Part shown: in pieces, positions 11,451-21,900 of the stretch
How positions within the stretch are numbered: position 1 is the stretch's first letter
Layout: every line of letters begins with the position of its first letter
Source: Anseranas semipalmata
Lineage: Eukaryota > Chordata > Aves > Anseriformes > Anseranatidae
Assembly: GCA_013399115.1 (NCBI GenBank)
Contig: VXAA01007265.1
Span: forward strand, 269,724 to 333,723
Reading direction: 5' to 3'
DNA length: 64,000 bases
Position numbers and translations under genes: made by a program
Notes under the pieces: generated by a model
What the model was told of the DNA's origin: nothing
Seen by the model: the letters and a program-made list of their open reading frames with translations, nothing else
Database searches by the model: none

Positions 11451-14099
11451 CTTCCCCCAGAAGTCACCGTAACTGGTGATCGCAGAACTTAGATAAGGGA
11501 AAGCCAGGGCTGGGGTTAATAGACATCTGGCCCTGCTGCCTTGCCACTGGTTTCAGACTTGCTGTAATTGCTTGGTGTAGGAAAGACTGGAATCATATAA
11601 AGTATTTATAACGTGGCTGGAAGTATCAGGAACTGACCCACTTTGAGGCTTTTCTTACCCCTTTGATATGCCAAACAAATGTCTCTATGGGCAGTTTGTG
11701 GTTGAGGATGGGGACTGGTTGGGCCTGAGCCTCTCCCCACCCGTGTGTGAAGGCCACGCAGGGCTGCCTCCAGGCTCAGTGGTTTGACAGAATTTCCCTT
11801 TGGGATCTGAAGGTCATCTTTCATACAGAAAGCATAAAATTAAGAGAGAAACTTAGACAGGGATGAGATGATGTCTGACTTTTCCTCATGGTCCCAAAAA
11901 GAACAGGAAATTTTGCTGGCACTTGTGAAAAGTTTAAGCCTAGAGTTTCACATTGCTCTAATTACCCATCGTCTCAAAAATAAAACAACCTGGGCTTTTT
12001 TTCCTCCTCTTGAACTCGTCTCAAGTACTTTGCCAGTATTGCACTTGTGCTCTCTCAGAAGAGCTGAATATGAATCACAATAACATCTGGAGAACAAGTT
12101 GTTGAGTTAATACATGAGGTTTTTTTCTTTTTTAGCTAACTGGAAAGTCACAGAGTAGCTTACAGCACCTGTAACATACAGATCCATTCAGAAAGGCTCA
12201 GGTATGATCAGTTTGGCATGGGGGTAAAACCTTGGCATTGCCCTCCAGTGATATTGGGTCCTGCTGGCTGGCTAAGTCAAAGCTACTGACGAAACCCTAC
12301 TTTTAAAATTCTTTATTTTATTTATATATTTTGCAGCCACTTAGTGAGAGAGGCAACAAATTCTTTCCACCTTTTAACATGTTATATATAGGACACTCTG
12401 GGCACACAGTGCAGTAGTAAAGTATTAAAGCTCAGTAAAGAATCTGGAGCTGTTCACAAGGTGCAATGCATTATTTCTGATACTTCTTATACTTATGATT
12501 TATCCCAAAATAAAGCGTCTTCCAAAATCTGCTTTTTCCAGCACAGTTTGAACTTGGAAGGTTTCTTCTGGCAAATAACTGGCGAGGCTGCAAGATCTGT
12601 ATGGCTCTCCTTATTAGAAGTTTTTGTTTGTTTGTTAGTTTATCCCCCAAACATAGATCTGGGCTGAAAATTTCTGTGCTGGATGTCTGCTGCAGAGTAA
12701 AATTCCCAGCTCTCAAGAAAAACAAATCTTTTGGGAAGATTAAAAGGGAAGAGTACATGTTAAATTCTGGTGACTTTTCCGTGCAAAGTCCTACCGTCAC
12801 CAAGCAGGACTGAAAGACAGTATGTCAGGCAGGGGAATTGCTTTGGTTTTAGAGGGGTATCTTCTCCATTTCTCTGATGTGACAAGAATAGCCACATTCT
12901 TATGCCTTTGAGAATCTGCAGCATATATAAGCTCAGTAAACATTTCTCAGGTGACAGAAAGATGTCCTAAGGAAAGAAGGAATAAAGCTGGAGGGGAGAG
13001 GGGCTCACAGGGAGCTGCTGGGAAGGAGGCTGAGCAGGATCAGGCAGGTCTGGAGGAATCCAGAGGGAATGGAGCTGGGGACTCAGCTTGCCAAGCAGAA
13101 ATTAATTGCCTGTGCTTAAGCGCCAGAGGAAGGAAGTACCTTGGTGAAGAGAGGGGGACTGTGACGGAGTGACTGGACAGATTAGAGCAGAAATGAGCAA
13201 GAGGGTCACGTGCTGTATCAGTAAATATGGAGCTATATGCATTCATTACAGCAAAATGCCTCTCTCCTAGCTCCCAAGTACCTGGAATAGCATCTCGGGT
13301 CTTTGAATTTCAGGATTTGTCTGCTATCAGTAAATAGCCACGACATCGATTGGCAAAGCCTTCCACCCCCTCTGAAAAATCAAATCGAGACCCAAATTAG
13401 TGACTCCTTTTGACTTAATATCCCTGTGACTTGCCTCTATGTACCGTGGAAGTAAATTAACTGTGAATTAGTGCTGGAGCCATAAGGAACTCACACAGAA
13501 GTTAATAGTTCTGTCTTCATAGCAAGGACTGAATAATGTGCAGCAGGGTGAAAGCAAGGCAAGTACGTAGAAGAATACAAACAAAATATTGAAAAAATGC
13601 TTTCTGTGCTGAGGCAAGGGTTTCCAAGGCGAAATATACGATTATGTAATTAAGAGTAGTATCCTAACGCAGAGGCAGTGAGTAAAGGCTCTGCAGGCAT
13701 CCTTCATTCCAGCATGTCTTAACTCTGCTTTGCCACCTGAATAATGTTCTTTAACCTGCATGTTTTGTGAGATATATTTATCATTGCACTTCTCACCTAC
13801 CTCCCGCACCGTGTTGAGTGTCAGCAATTCACTGTATGCCATCCCTCAGTAGCAATGTTATTTTTCTTGCTCTGGAAATGCCAAAGCTAAAGTTGCCCAC
13901 GTAACTGCAACTCTGGTCCCCTGTGTAAACATATTACAAGGCAGTCTTTAATTACATGAGTTATATTTTTTTTCCTGCTGCATGATGCTCGGAGACATCT
14001 GGCCATATCATTCAAAGTGTGGCCCAGGCCTTATTTACCTCACACCATCCAGTGTACTGAATACAAAATTATTGGTTTGCTCTTGGGTGTTTCAGCTGT
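11451..14099. other. Noncoding; purine-rich patch and one conserved-looking block
   Basis: About 12,950-13,180 is strongly purine-biased on the plus strand. About 13,360-13,500 is ATTA-rich with conserved-element texture. No exon with a recognisable domain, no RNA gene and no transposon body is seen. Confidence 0.5.
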
Positions 14100-14244
14100 G
14101 CTCTCACCTGAGCATTTAAGTTCTTTACACACACTCATGGATTTGAATTCACAGCACCCCTGTGAGACAAGAGGGTGACAGTATTCCCATTTTACAGATG
14201 GGGAGCTGAGTCGCAGGGAGATTAAGGTCAAAGGACCCACTGAT
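14100..14244 (-). repeat. MIR SINE fossil (antisense)
   Basis: Read on the minus strand, the order is that of the 3' part of MIR. A 'cttaatctccctg' segment is followed by 'ctcagctccccatctgtaaaatggg', an 'ataatac'-like region, 'ctcacaggggtgctgtgaattcaaat', then 'gtgtaaagaacttaaatgctcag'. MIR has the matching blocks CTCAGTTTCCTCATCTGTAAAATGGGG, TCATAGGGTTGTTGTGAGGATTAAAT and GTAAAGCGCTTAGAACAGTGCC. The agreement over five ordered blocks makes this the clearest SINE in the window. MIR-type SINEs are old and sparse in birds. Confidence 0.7.
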
Positions 14245-14400
14245 TTTGGGGTCCCAATTTGATGTTTCTGAGTACTTAGTGTTTTTATGGCTCAATATAC
14301 GTTCAAAGCACAGCTCCCAGAGACTTCAATTACAGCTTCCAGCACTCAGCACTTTGCAAATCAGCCCCCAGGGTTTCAAGTCAGGCATCCAGAAAATGAG
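14245..14400. repeat. Ancient palindromic amniote repeat (family unnamed)
   Basis: Carries degenerate versions of 'cagctcccattgacttcaat' and 'gctcagcacttctgaaaatcagg' (here around 14,310-14,370). I recall these as parts of a self-complementary interspersed repeat frequent in turtles and crocodilians and also seen in birds. I cannot name the family with certainty. It adjoins the MIR fossil, so one may have inserted beside the other. A related copy lies at 40,192-40,345. Confidence 0.45.
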
Positions 14401-16115
14401 GAATACACAGTTAGTGACCACCTGTGGTTTATAACTTGGCCAAATGTGTGTGGAGTTTCACGGTAATAGCAAAAGGCACCTCTCTTATTCCTGGGTGATT
14501 CTTTTTTCTCTCTGTTAAGCCAACCAGTCCCAGCAGTAAAACAGGGAGCACTGCTCAGCTCTCTCAGCAGAGCAGTCCCACACCTAGGGGAGGAGGGATG
14601 CAAGAGGAAGGGACCATTGCCATCACTAGCGAAACAAAACTGTTTTCTTTTATGTCACTCTTGAAAAGAGCAGACATCACCTTTGCTAAAGCTTTACGTG
14701 GCATTTTGATCTCTAAGGCATGGTGACTTACCTCCAAAGCCTTAAGCCTCAGCAGCAAGACTGGGCAAAGTTATGGGAGACTAACAGCGCAGTCACAGGA
14801 GGGAAGGCGGTGAGCACCCTGCTGCAGGGCTGCTGCCTGCTCTGCTGCTAATGCTCTCTAGCAATAGACTGAAGGCAAGGCGGTGATAAACTGAGGCTAA
14901 TACTCTGCTCCTGCATAGTATTGGTGTGAGAACAGGAATGCCTTTCAGCTGTGTTCAGCCTGGGGCAAATTTTTATGGCAGAGTTATGAATCCCCTGGAA
15001 GTAATATCTTTAATGGAGACCTCCCTGGCAGACCATAATTATAGATATGCATGAGGCTTTCATAAAAAGCATTTAAAATGTGAGCAAAGTAGAGCTGGAA
15101 TGCCTAGATATAAGTCACTAGCTTTGATAGTGTTAACAATAGCAAGATAGCTGTGAGCGTGGTAGGGAGGATGCAATATATAAATGAAATACTAAATATG
15201 ATTTGTTTTCTTGAAATACAGAGAGGTAAAACTGAATTAATCTCATGGTTTTATCTATATTCCACACCTTATTGTCTGTGCTGGCAGATACTTATTGCTG
15301 AATAAGGTGAAACATAGCTGGTGAAATGAGCTGGAGGTTGCTTCGATTTCACAAGGAGAGAAATACGAGAAATACCAATTCATAGAATTGTGTGAAGCAG
15401 GGTGAACTCAAGTGTAGGGAGAACAGGAGACGTGTTGCACTGAAAGATGCAGGTAGTTGGGACTGAGGGAGGAAAGCTACTTTGAGAATAGATTCCTGGG
15501 ATCTGGTGAGATCCTGTGAAAACTCAGAAATTACTTCAGAAGAAGTCAGTAGAGCCAAAAGAAAGACATAAGATGCTGGGAATGTGACCAGTAAGAACTC
15601 GTAAGATTCCGGGCTCCTTAGAGGAGCAACACATGTGAAGAGACGGCTGCTCCCAATTTGCTGGGTGTCTTGTTTACTGTGACTTTCCTGTGCTGCTGAT
15701 GAACCTGTTCCTTAGCAGCAGTGTATTTTGCTTATTAGTTCTGCAGTTGTTCCAGAAGAAGCTAAGGGAGATTGCTGGTGGAGAGTCAAATCACAGGGCC
15801 GCAGCTCCTTGAGTATTGACAATAATTAAAGTCCTCCTCGGATGTTCATTCTTGCTGTCACCAATGCATGTCTTATCATAAAAGCTTGCTTATAAGAGGG
15901 AAACCTTAGACCTCAGAGAAAGCAGTGGACTAGATTTCACACTATTTTTTCCAATTAATCCCTCTCATTGTTTCTAGGTTGGAAGGTATGTTCTGAAGAG
16001 CAGCATTTGAGACCATGCCTTAATATGAAGGGGGAAAAAAAAAGAGGGAGAGAGAAAAGATGCCTGTAAAGAATGGAACAAGGAAGTAAGCATCTTCCTT
16101 ACCTGAATCTTTCTG
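14401..16115. other. Noncoding; one conserved-looking block
   Basis: About 15,000-15,120 is ATTA-rich (CATAATTATAG near 15,034; ATGCATGAGG near 15,047) and resembles a conserved element. The rest is ordinary unique DNA. No gene is recognised. A GGAG|GTAAGT splice-donor match on the minus strand near 14,731 has no convincing exon attached. Confidence 0.5.
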
Positions 16116-16188
16116 AATCCTGCTCACCTTTTGTGAGCAGCTACCTTATATCTGTGAAATGATTTGCACCAGGCAGGTGAGCAGGATT
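16116..16188. repeat. Nested inverted repeats
   Basis: AATCCTGCTCACC at 16,116-16,128 is the exact reverse complement of 16,176-16,188, with a 47-base spacer. Inside, CTGCTCAC (16,120-16,127) pairs perfectly with GTGAGCAG (16,133-16,140) across a 5-base loop. The first arm can therefore pair with either of two partners, giving two mutually exclusive hairpins. Function is unknown and chance is possible. Confidence 0.55.
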
Positions 16189-16870
16189 TGTTCCCTGGCA
16201 ACGTTCAGGGAGCTTGGAGAAGAAGCAGCAGCCTATACCCTAAGGAAATGAAAACAAACACAAAAGAAACTTCCCAGCTTCTTTTATAAGTAGTCCTTTA
16301 TGGGTCACCTTTAAAAGGTTTGTATTTATGGCATTGGTATTTGAACTTTCTTCCTGTACAATCTGTGTGTGTAGGCTGAAGCAAGGCTACGAATGCCCCA
16401 AAAATACAGAGGCTAATTACGGCAGTGTGAGAGTAAAATAATGAGAGCTTGAGAATGTGACTGATAAGCAGCTAGATAATAGACTAACAAGCAGGATGTC
16501 TGTAGTCTATCAAAGGGCTAATGAAGGTCTCCATGTCCTCTGTTACTGCCTGAGGAGGATGTACAAATGGAAAATATCCCAGAAATGGCATTTAAGGATA
16601 TACACCATGTACTGGCTGTGTGGTGACGATAATGGTTGGATTCAGTCAGTGCTTAACCTATGGATAAAGTAATTACTCAATTACAAAGTGCATGCTAGAC
16701 ACTGATAACCAAGCGGGACGTGCTTGAAACAAATGTTTGCAAAGGCGGTGGTGCTTGTTTTCTTTGCACTGAGGCTACTGCGTGGTGTCCGGCCACCTGC
16801 CCACCAAGTTTGTAGCCTGAGGTGCTACCATGGTTTCAGTGGCCTGGCAAGGTCAAGGGGGCTGGCACCT
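16189..16870. other. Noncoding
   Basis: Ordinary AT-leaning sequence. No gene, RNA or repeat is recognised. Confidence 0.5.
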
Positions 16871-16893
16871 GGGGTGGTGGGCTTGGGAGGGGG
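16871..16893 (+). other. G-quadruplex motif
   Basis: Four G-tracts of at least three (GGGG, GGG, GGG, GGGGG) with loops of four, three and one base satisfy the canonical intramolecular quadruplex pattern on the plus strand. It sits in a GC-rich patch (about 16,790-17,010). Folding potential is read from sequence; any role is inference. Confidence 0.6.
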
Positions 16894-17879
16894 TGATGGA
16901 GCTGCTGGTCTTAGGTGGTGAGTGAGCAGCTGTGCCATGGACCAGCAGTAAAGGGGTTGGGTGCCCAAGTTGTTAAGGAAGGCCAGTGGGAGAGGCATGT
17001 CCTGAAAGGAGCAGGGCATGTGGGAAGTGTTAAGTGCTCGGTGCGCCTCCTTCCAAATTTACCAGGATGGTGTTTTCATTGAACTCAGGGCTAAAACTTC
17101 CCCATAGTTAAAGGGGGCTTCTGGCTCACGTGCTCCGAGTCCCCTCATGTGTCACAGCAATGCAAGAGAACTTTTACTGAAAACAGCTCTGTGCACATTG
17201 ACATCTCGGCTATATTTTCAACCTCTGTCAGTTGTCTGACTTTTCTCGGTACAATTGCAAATTCTGACCCTTTGGGGTGTGCTGTTCTGGACAAGGAAGC
17301 TGGGGAGTTGAGCACTCTGGCAGGCTGAGAAAATAGCAAGAAAACAAAAGAACAAGCAAGCAAACCCATGACCAAAAAAGATTAATAAAAAAAGACATTT
17401 TGGCCATTTGGTCATAAATAGTACTGTTCAATAGCACAAGAAATCATGCAGACTGCGCAGGGAGGCATAAAACCACTGAATTATGTATTAATATGTCATA
17501 TAAAAGGAAAAAGTACTAAAGAAATACTGTAGGAAAAATAAATAAAACCGCCATTAAAAGTGAACATGTCCCATTTGGTCAGTTATGCCAAACATAAAAC
17601 AACAGAAAACGCCGTTTGGAAGTTAACAATACTTTTAATTTTACTGCTGACTTCTCCATTATAAGCCAAACAAAGGTGTGGTTAGACCGTAGGCTCAGGA
17701 ATTGATTTAAGTCTGCATCCATCTAAATCGGTAGGCTTCTAAAATATGTATCTGTATAGGTATCTCTCTGAGTATATGTACGAAGGAAGAGAGGAAGAAG
17801 GAACTTGGAAAGCTGGAGTTGCATGAGCAGGCTGATGTTGAGTTGGAGCTGGTGCCCTCTCCCAGGGGCTGTTTGGGTT
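16894..17879. other. Noncoding
   Basis: GC-rich tail of the patch, then AT-rich DNA with A-rich runs around 17,340-17,400 and 17,500-17,550. No gene is recognised. Confidence 0.5.
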
Positions 17880-18690
17880 GAAGGAGCCGGAGCTGAGACC
17901 TGCTGGTGGTAGCAGCGAGGTCCCAGCACCGTTCGTTCTTCTGTCGCGTCGTGGACGCTCCTGGACGAGCGATGTCCTGCTTGCAGCAGCCCGGCTGGTC
18001 CCGTGTGGAGCAGGCTTTGCTCAGCAGCACCCGTGGGGCATGGCACAGCCCTGCTCGGGTTGCAGCTTCGGTTTCACTCTGTCCCCCAAATGTTCCCGGC
18101 TTTAACATCCAATGACAGGTGCTGTGGCCGGACGGTGTTGCGAAGCAAGCTCTGAAAGCCTGGCAGGATGGAGAAAAGTGGCTGCCTACATTTGCACAGC
18201 TGGGCTGGCTCGGCCAGGTTGGTTTGTTTGCCCACCGAACCCCCCAGTGCAGTGCTGGCTACGCTCTGGCTGCCCCCCTTCATGCCCAGGGGCAGCCAGC
18301 GGAGGCTGAGCCGTATCTGCCAAGTCTGGTTGCTGCTTTGGGACCGCTCGCAGTTGTGTCTTCCCCTTGTTTTGAAAGCTGCAGCGGCAGACCAAAGCCA
18401 GCTCACACACCCCGGCTCAGCCGCGAGCAGCAGGAGCACCTCTCCTGCACACAGACCTCTGGAGGGATTAAAACAAAAAAATCTGGGGAAAGATTTTGCT
18501 AGCAGAAACCACAAATAACACAGAAACCGCTGTGCTGCTGGTTCATTAAATACATCGGCACGATGGAGCTGCACTACAGATATCCTCTCGGTGCATTTCA
18601 AAGAGCAAAATTCCCTTTGGTCAACCCGGCTACGATCTGTCCACTTTCCCGAGCCCGGTGACATCTCTGCTGCGAGGCGCAGAGAGCAGC
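17880..18690. promoter_or_regulatory. CpG-rich patch, possible unannotated promoter
   Basis: CpG density is far above the surroundings. I count about 14 CpGs in 17,881-18,060 and more around 18,110-18,140, 18,300-18,430 and 18,550-18,690. High GC keeps frames open on both strands (a 214-codon minus frame at 18,074-18,718 and plus frames up to 127 codons). None shows a recognised domain. A CpG island marking a noncoding-RNA promoter or an enhancer is the most interesting reading. A purely compositional GC patch is the alternative. Confidence 0.4.
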
Positions 18691-20369
18691 CAGCTCTGTA
18701 GCGACAGCGGGGGCTCACTCAGGTGCTTTGGCACCTGTGCTTGGGCTGCTCCCATCTGCCGCTGCTTGTCCCTGTCCCCCAGCGGTGCTGCTCCCTCTGC
18801 TCTCAGGCTGTAGATCAGCACCCAGTGGAGGTGGCCTGCCAGACCTACCGGAGCTTGTCTTCCCTCCTGGGGATAAACGGGAGACCAAGGAGCCCCATAA
18901 AATGCGCTGCAGCTGATTTGTCACCCCTTTGGCTTCCGCCATTGGCGTGCAAATTCATGGTGCTGGGTCTTCAGGGCCCCTTTCAGCTCAGCCCACCCTC
19001 GGCACAGGGCAATGCTGCACGTTGATACCAATTTGCTTTAATTTTAGGAGCCTGGGAGAGCGTTACAGAGAATGAAAAGGGAGAGAAAGAATAGAAGGCA
19101 AGCATGTAAATAATCACAATGAATCTGAAGGCCTAATGGCCTGCCTTGCTTCCCACTGCAGTTCACCATATGCTCTAGCACTTGTGTGAGACTCCCCAGC
19201 TCACGTGCTGTTGGTTTATGTAAGTGCGTGCAGACCTTCGGCAAATTTGTATTTTTATTATGTAGAAGCTAACATTTAGCTTTCTTGTTGTGGGTATGTT
19301 GTAGCATATGTTAGTGTTTATGTTGCAGTGAAAATGGATCTCTTGACTAGAAAATACCTTCATCTAATATTCTAGCCATTTGTTATTTCGACCTTTTTGT
19401 AATGACTTTTTGTCAATAGCAAAGGCAAAGCTGAGTGGGATGGGCCAGGCAAAAGCGAGTCACTTGTGTGTGGCACCCATGGCATATTATTTCTTCTGGA
19501 TCCTTGAGGGGATAAGGTACGATTCAGAAGATTGGCTTCAATTGGAGGGAAATGATTACTCAGAAGTGGCTATGAAATGGAAAGTGGTTTTTTTCCTTTT
19601 TTTTTTTTCCTATTTCAGTTGAAAAACCCTATGTATGGCAGGGGTGCTACATCTTTTTCCTTAGTTTTCTGTGTATACGTGCTACTCTTTTCATTTTTTT
19701 TCAAGACAGTTTTATTTTTAACTTTTTCATGGCAGAATCTCCAGCATTTTCACTGGGAAATATGTTTATGTCATTGATATTGTTTTCTCCAGGGCCAGCA
19801 GAGAGAAGCTCTCAATATGTTATTACTGGACTGAGACCAATAGATAACATACTATGATTTTCCCCAGTTAATGAGAAAAAAAAAAAGTAGTTCTAGCAAC
19901 ATTTTGAAGTGTTTCCACTGAATTTGGGGTCTGGTTTTCTTTCAAAAGCCTCCATGGGCAATGTCACAACAACTCTGCGTTCCAGGGTACCTGGGAGTGG
20001 GATGAAGTCTGAGCCAGCCCCCACGGTTGGCACCACAGCCAAGCCAAGAGGGAAGTCCCTGCAGTGCATTCCTCTTGCTCCCTCAGACCAAAGCCTGTCC
20101 TGCGTGTTCCCCTGACTGGAGAGAGCAGGCATCTTGTGGGCATCTCTCCTGCCTGTGCCGGGAACTTGCCTGGGCAGGGTGTGACCGCTGGCAATGCTGG
20201 AGATGTCAGGCCCTGGGGAGGACAGGGATGGTTCGGGGTGCCATGGGTACGGCACAGCGTGATGTGCTGGCAGTACCCGCACGGGCTCCACCTGTTTGCA
20301 GGCAGAGGCTGGGCTGGCCACCACGAGCTGCCCAGAGGACCAGGCCTGCAGACAGGGTTCACAGCTTGA
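18691..20369. other. Noncoding; second GC-rich patch
   Basis: AT-rich sequence with T-runs around 19,590-19,612, then a GC-rich patch at about 19,930-20,365 ending at the CR1 fragment. Overlapping open frames on both strands (up to 172 codons) are compositional. The longest runs on into the CR1 copy, which argues against a gene. Confidence 0.5.
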
Positions 20370-20478
20370 GAATCACAGAATCATCTAGGTTGGAAAAGAC
20401 CTTCAAGGTCACCAAGACCAACCATCAACCTGACCTACCAAGTCCCATCACTAAACCATGTCCCTTAGTGCCACAAGA
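20370..20478 (-). mobile_element. CR1 LINE 3'-end fragment (antisense)
   Basis: The block AATCACAGAATCAT, GGTTGGAAAAGACC, CAAGGTCACCAAG and CTAAACCATGTCCC is the reverse complement of a CR1 3' end in the expected order. CR1 is the dominant LINE of birds and is usually severely 5'-truncated, as here (about 110 bp). The left border near 20,370 is the LINE 3' terminus. The right border is approximate. Confidence 0.85.
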
Positions 20479-21796
20479 CCATGCTCTAAGTGCAATTATG
20501 ATCGCCTTCTGTACCCAAAATTTACTGAAAGAAATACTCATCTAGCTTAAAGAATGGAATGAAATCATACACAGCACACTTCAGTGGCCTCTGGTCCTGT
20601 TATCACTTTGGCTCAGCTGTGCCCTCATTTGCTCATCACCCCCACTCCCTTTTGTTTTGCTTTGCTTTGTTTTGTTTTGTTTTTGTAGCTTTCTGAGGCA
20701 GAGCTCCCATGTCTGGAAAAGCCATCTGCATGTAAGGGGGAGAGTGGGAGTGGTGTGCCTTTTTCTTTGGTTCCCATTAATTTCATTTTCCATCATTCCC
20801 ACGTGCTACGGGCCTGACCCTTGGTTTGTTTTTGGAAATATCTGTCTTCTGTATTCACAGAAAAGTCTAATTTGATTATCTGCAGTCCTATGACTTTGTA
20901 TGCTGTGTTCAGGTCAGATTCAGTAATTATTGTCTATAAGTTAATAGCTGTGGGGTTTTATGACCTCATGTGATGTCTCAGGCAGTGCATGTGAATTCAC
21001 AATGAGCAGTGACAAAGGGTGCTTTTGCCTGTGTGAATATCAGATTCTCCACTTGTAGCACCATGAATGTTACTGCTTGAGTTTCACGCAATCCAGACCA
21101 GGAAAATGCCTGGAAACCTTTTCAGTTCAGAAATAGTCTCCTAGGACTCCACGTGACAGGCTGTATGGAAAATTTTACCTTTATTTCATGCAGCTTCACT
21201 TTGACTGCAACACGTACATGTTTAAAACTATGCTAACTACATAGAAAATAAAAGGACGCACTATGATTGAAGTCCAAAGTAGTTAATATTATGAGGATTA
21301 GAAAAAAAATGTTGTTGAAATATGCTTTTAACCTTGACTTGACAGTATTTACAGGATTGATGTTCCCTGAATCTCTGCAAGCAATATGTTCTAGGCCTGC
21401 TGGACATAATATGAAAAGACTGACACTTAATGATTTATAGCACTACTGTGTTTCTGTATAAGCTGGAGCCCAGTATCTACTGAGTACAGAACATGACCGG
21501 GGCAACAGGGAACCAAAACCTCATTTAGTTATACGGAAGCCTAAATTGAGTGGTGCTTTAAAAATCAACAGGATCTTAAAATGAGTCTTGTAAGCAACTC
21601 AGCAGCAAGTGAAAGATTTTGGATGTGCGGAGGGTACTTTTGACCAGCTTTATGCTGTGCTGAAGCTGGGACAGCTGGATTCTGTGCAGCTCCCACTCCA
21701 GGGAAGCCTGTGAGAAAAGACATATCCATAATCTGGTAACTGTCCCTGTTTCCATTTTTAGCTGTTTTGTCTCTTTGGATGTTACATCAGAAACAG

Positions 21797-21798
<2 letters not shown>
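20479..21798. other. Noncoding; (TTTTG)n tract
   Basis: A TTTTG/TTTGC pentanucleotide tract lies at about 20,650-20,686. Otherwise unique AT-rich DNA without a recognised gene. Confidence 0.55.
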
Positions 21799-21830
<32 letters not shown>

Positions 21831-21900
21831 CTTTTCCCTTTTTGTACCNNNNNNNNNNNNNNNNNNNNNNNNNNNNNNNNNNNNNNNNNNNNNNNNNNNN
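21799..21900. other. T32 tract and assembly gap
   Basis: A run of 32 T (21,799-21,830) and a short T-rich tail run into 52 undetermined bases (21,849-21,900). The gap is probably caused by the homopolymer. Its stated length may be a placeholder. Single undetermined bases also occur at 36,466 (inside a T-run) and 51,958. Confidence 0.9.

Noticed and set aside
14700..14790. Minus-strand GGAG|GTAAGT splice donor
   Set aside because: Strong donor match but the preceding sequence gives no convincing coding exon or homology. A lone donor occurs by chance.
18074..18718. 214-codon open frame, minus strand
   Set aside because: Lies in the CpG-rich patch where both strands stay open at once. No motif or exon structure.
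20027..20545. 172-codon open frame, plus strand
   Set aside because: It runs through the antisense CR1 fragment at 20,370-20,478, so its C-terminal part is transposon-derived, and the rest is GC-driven.
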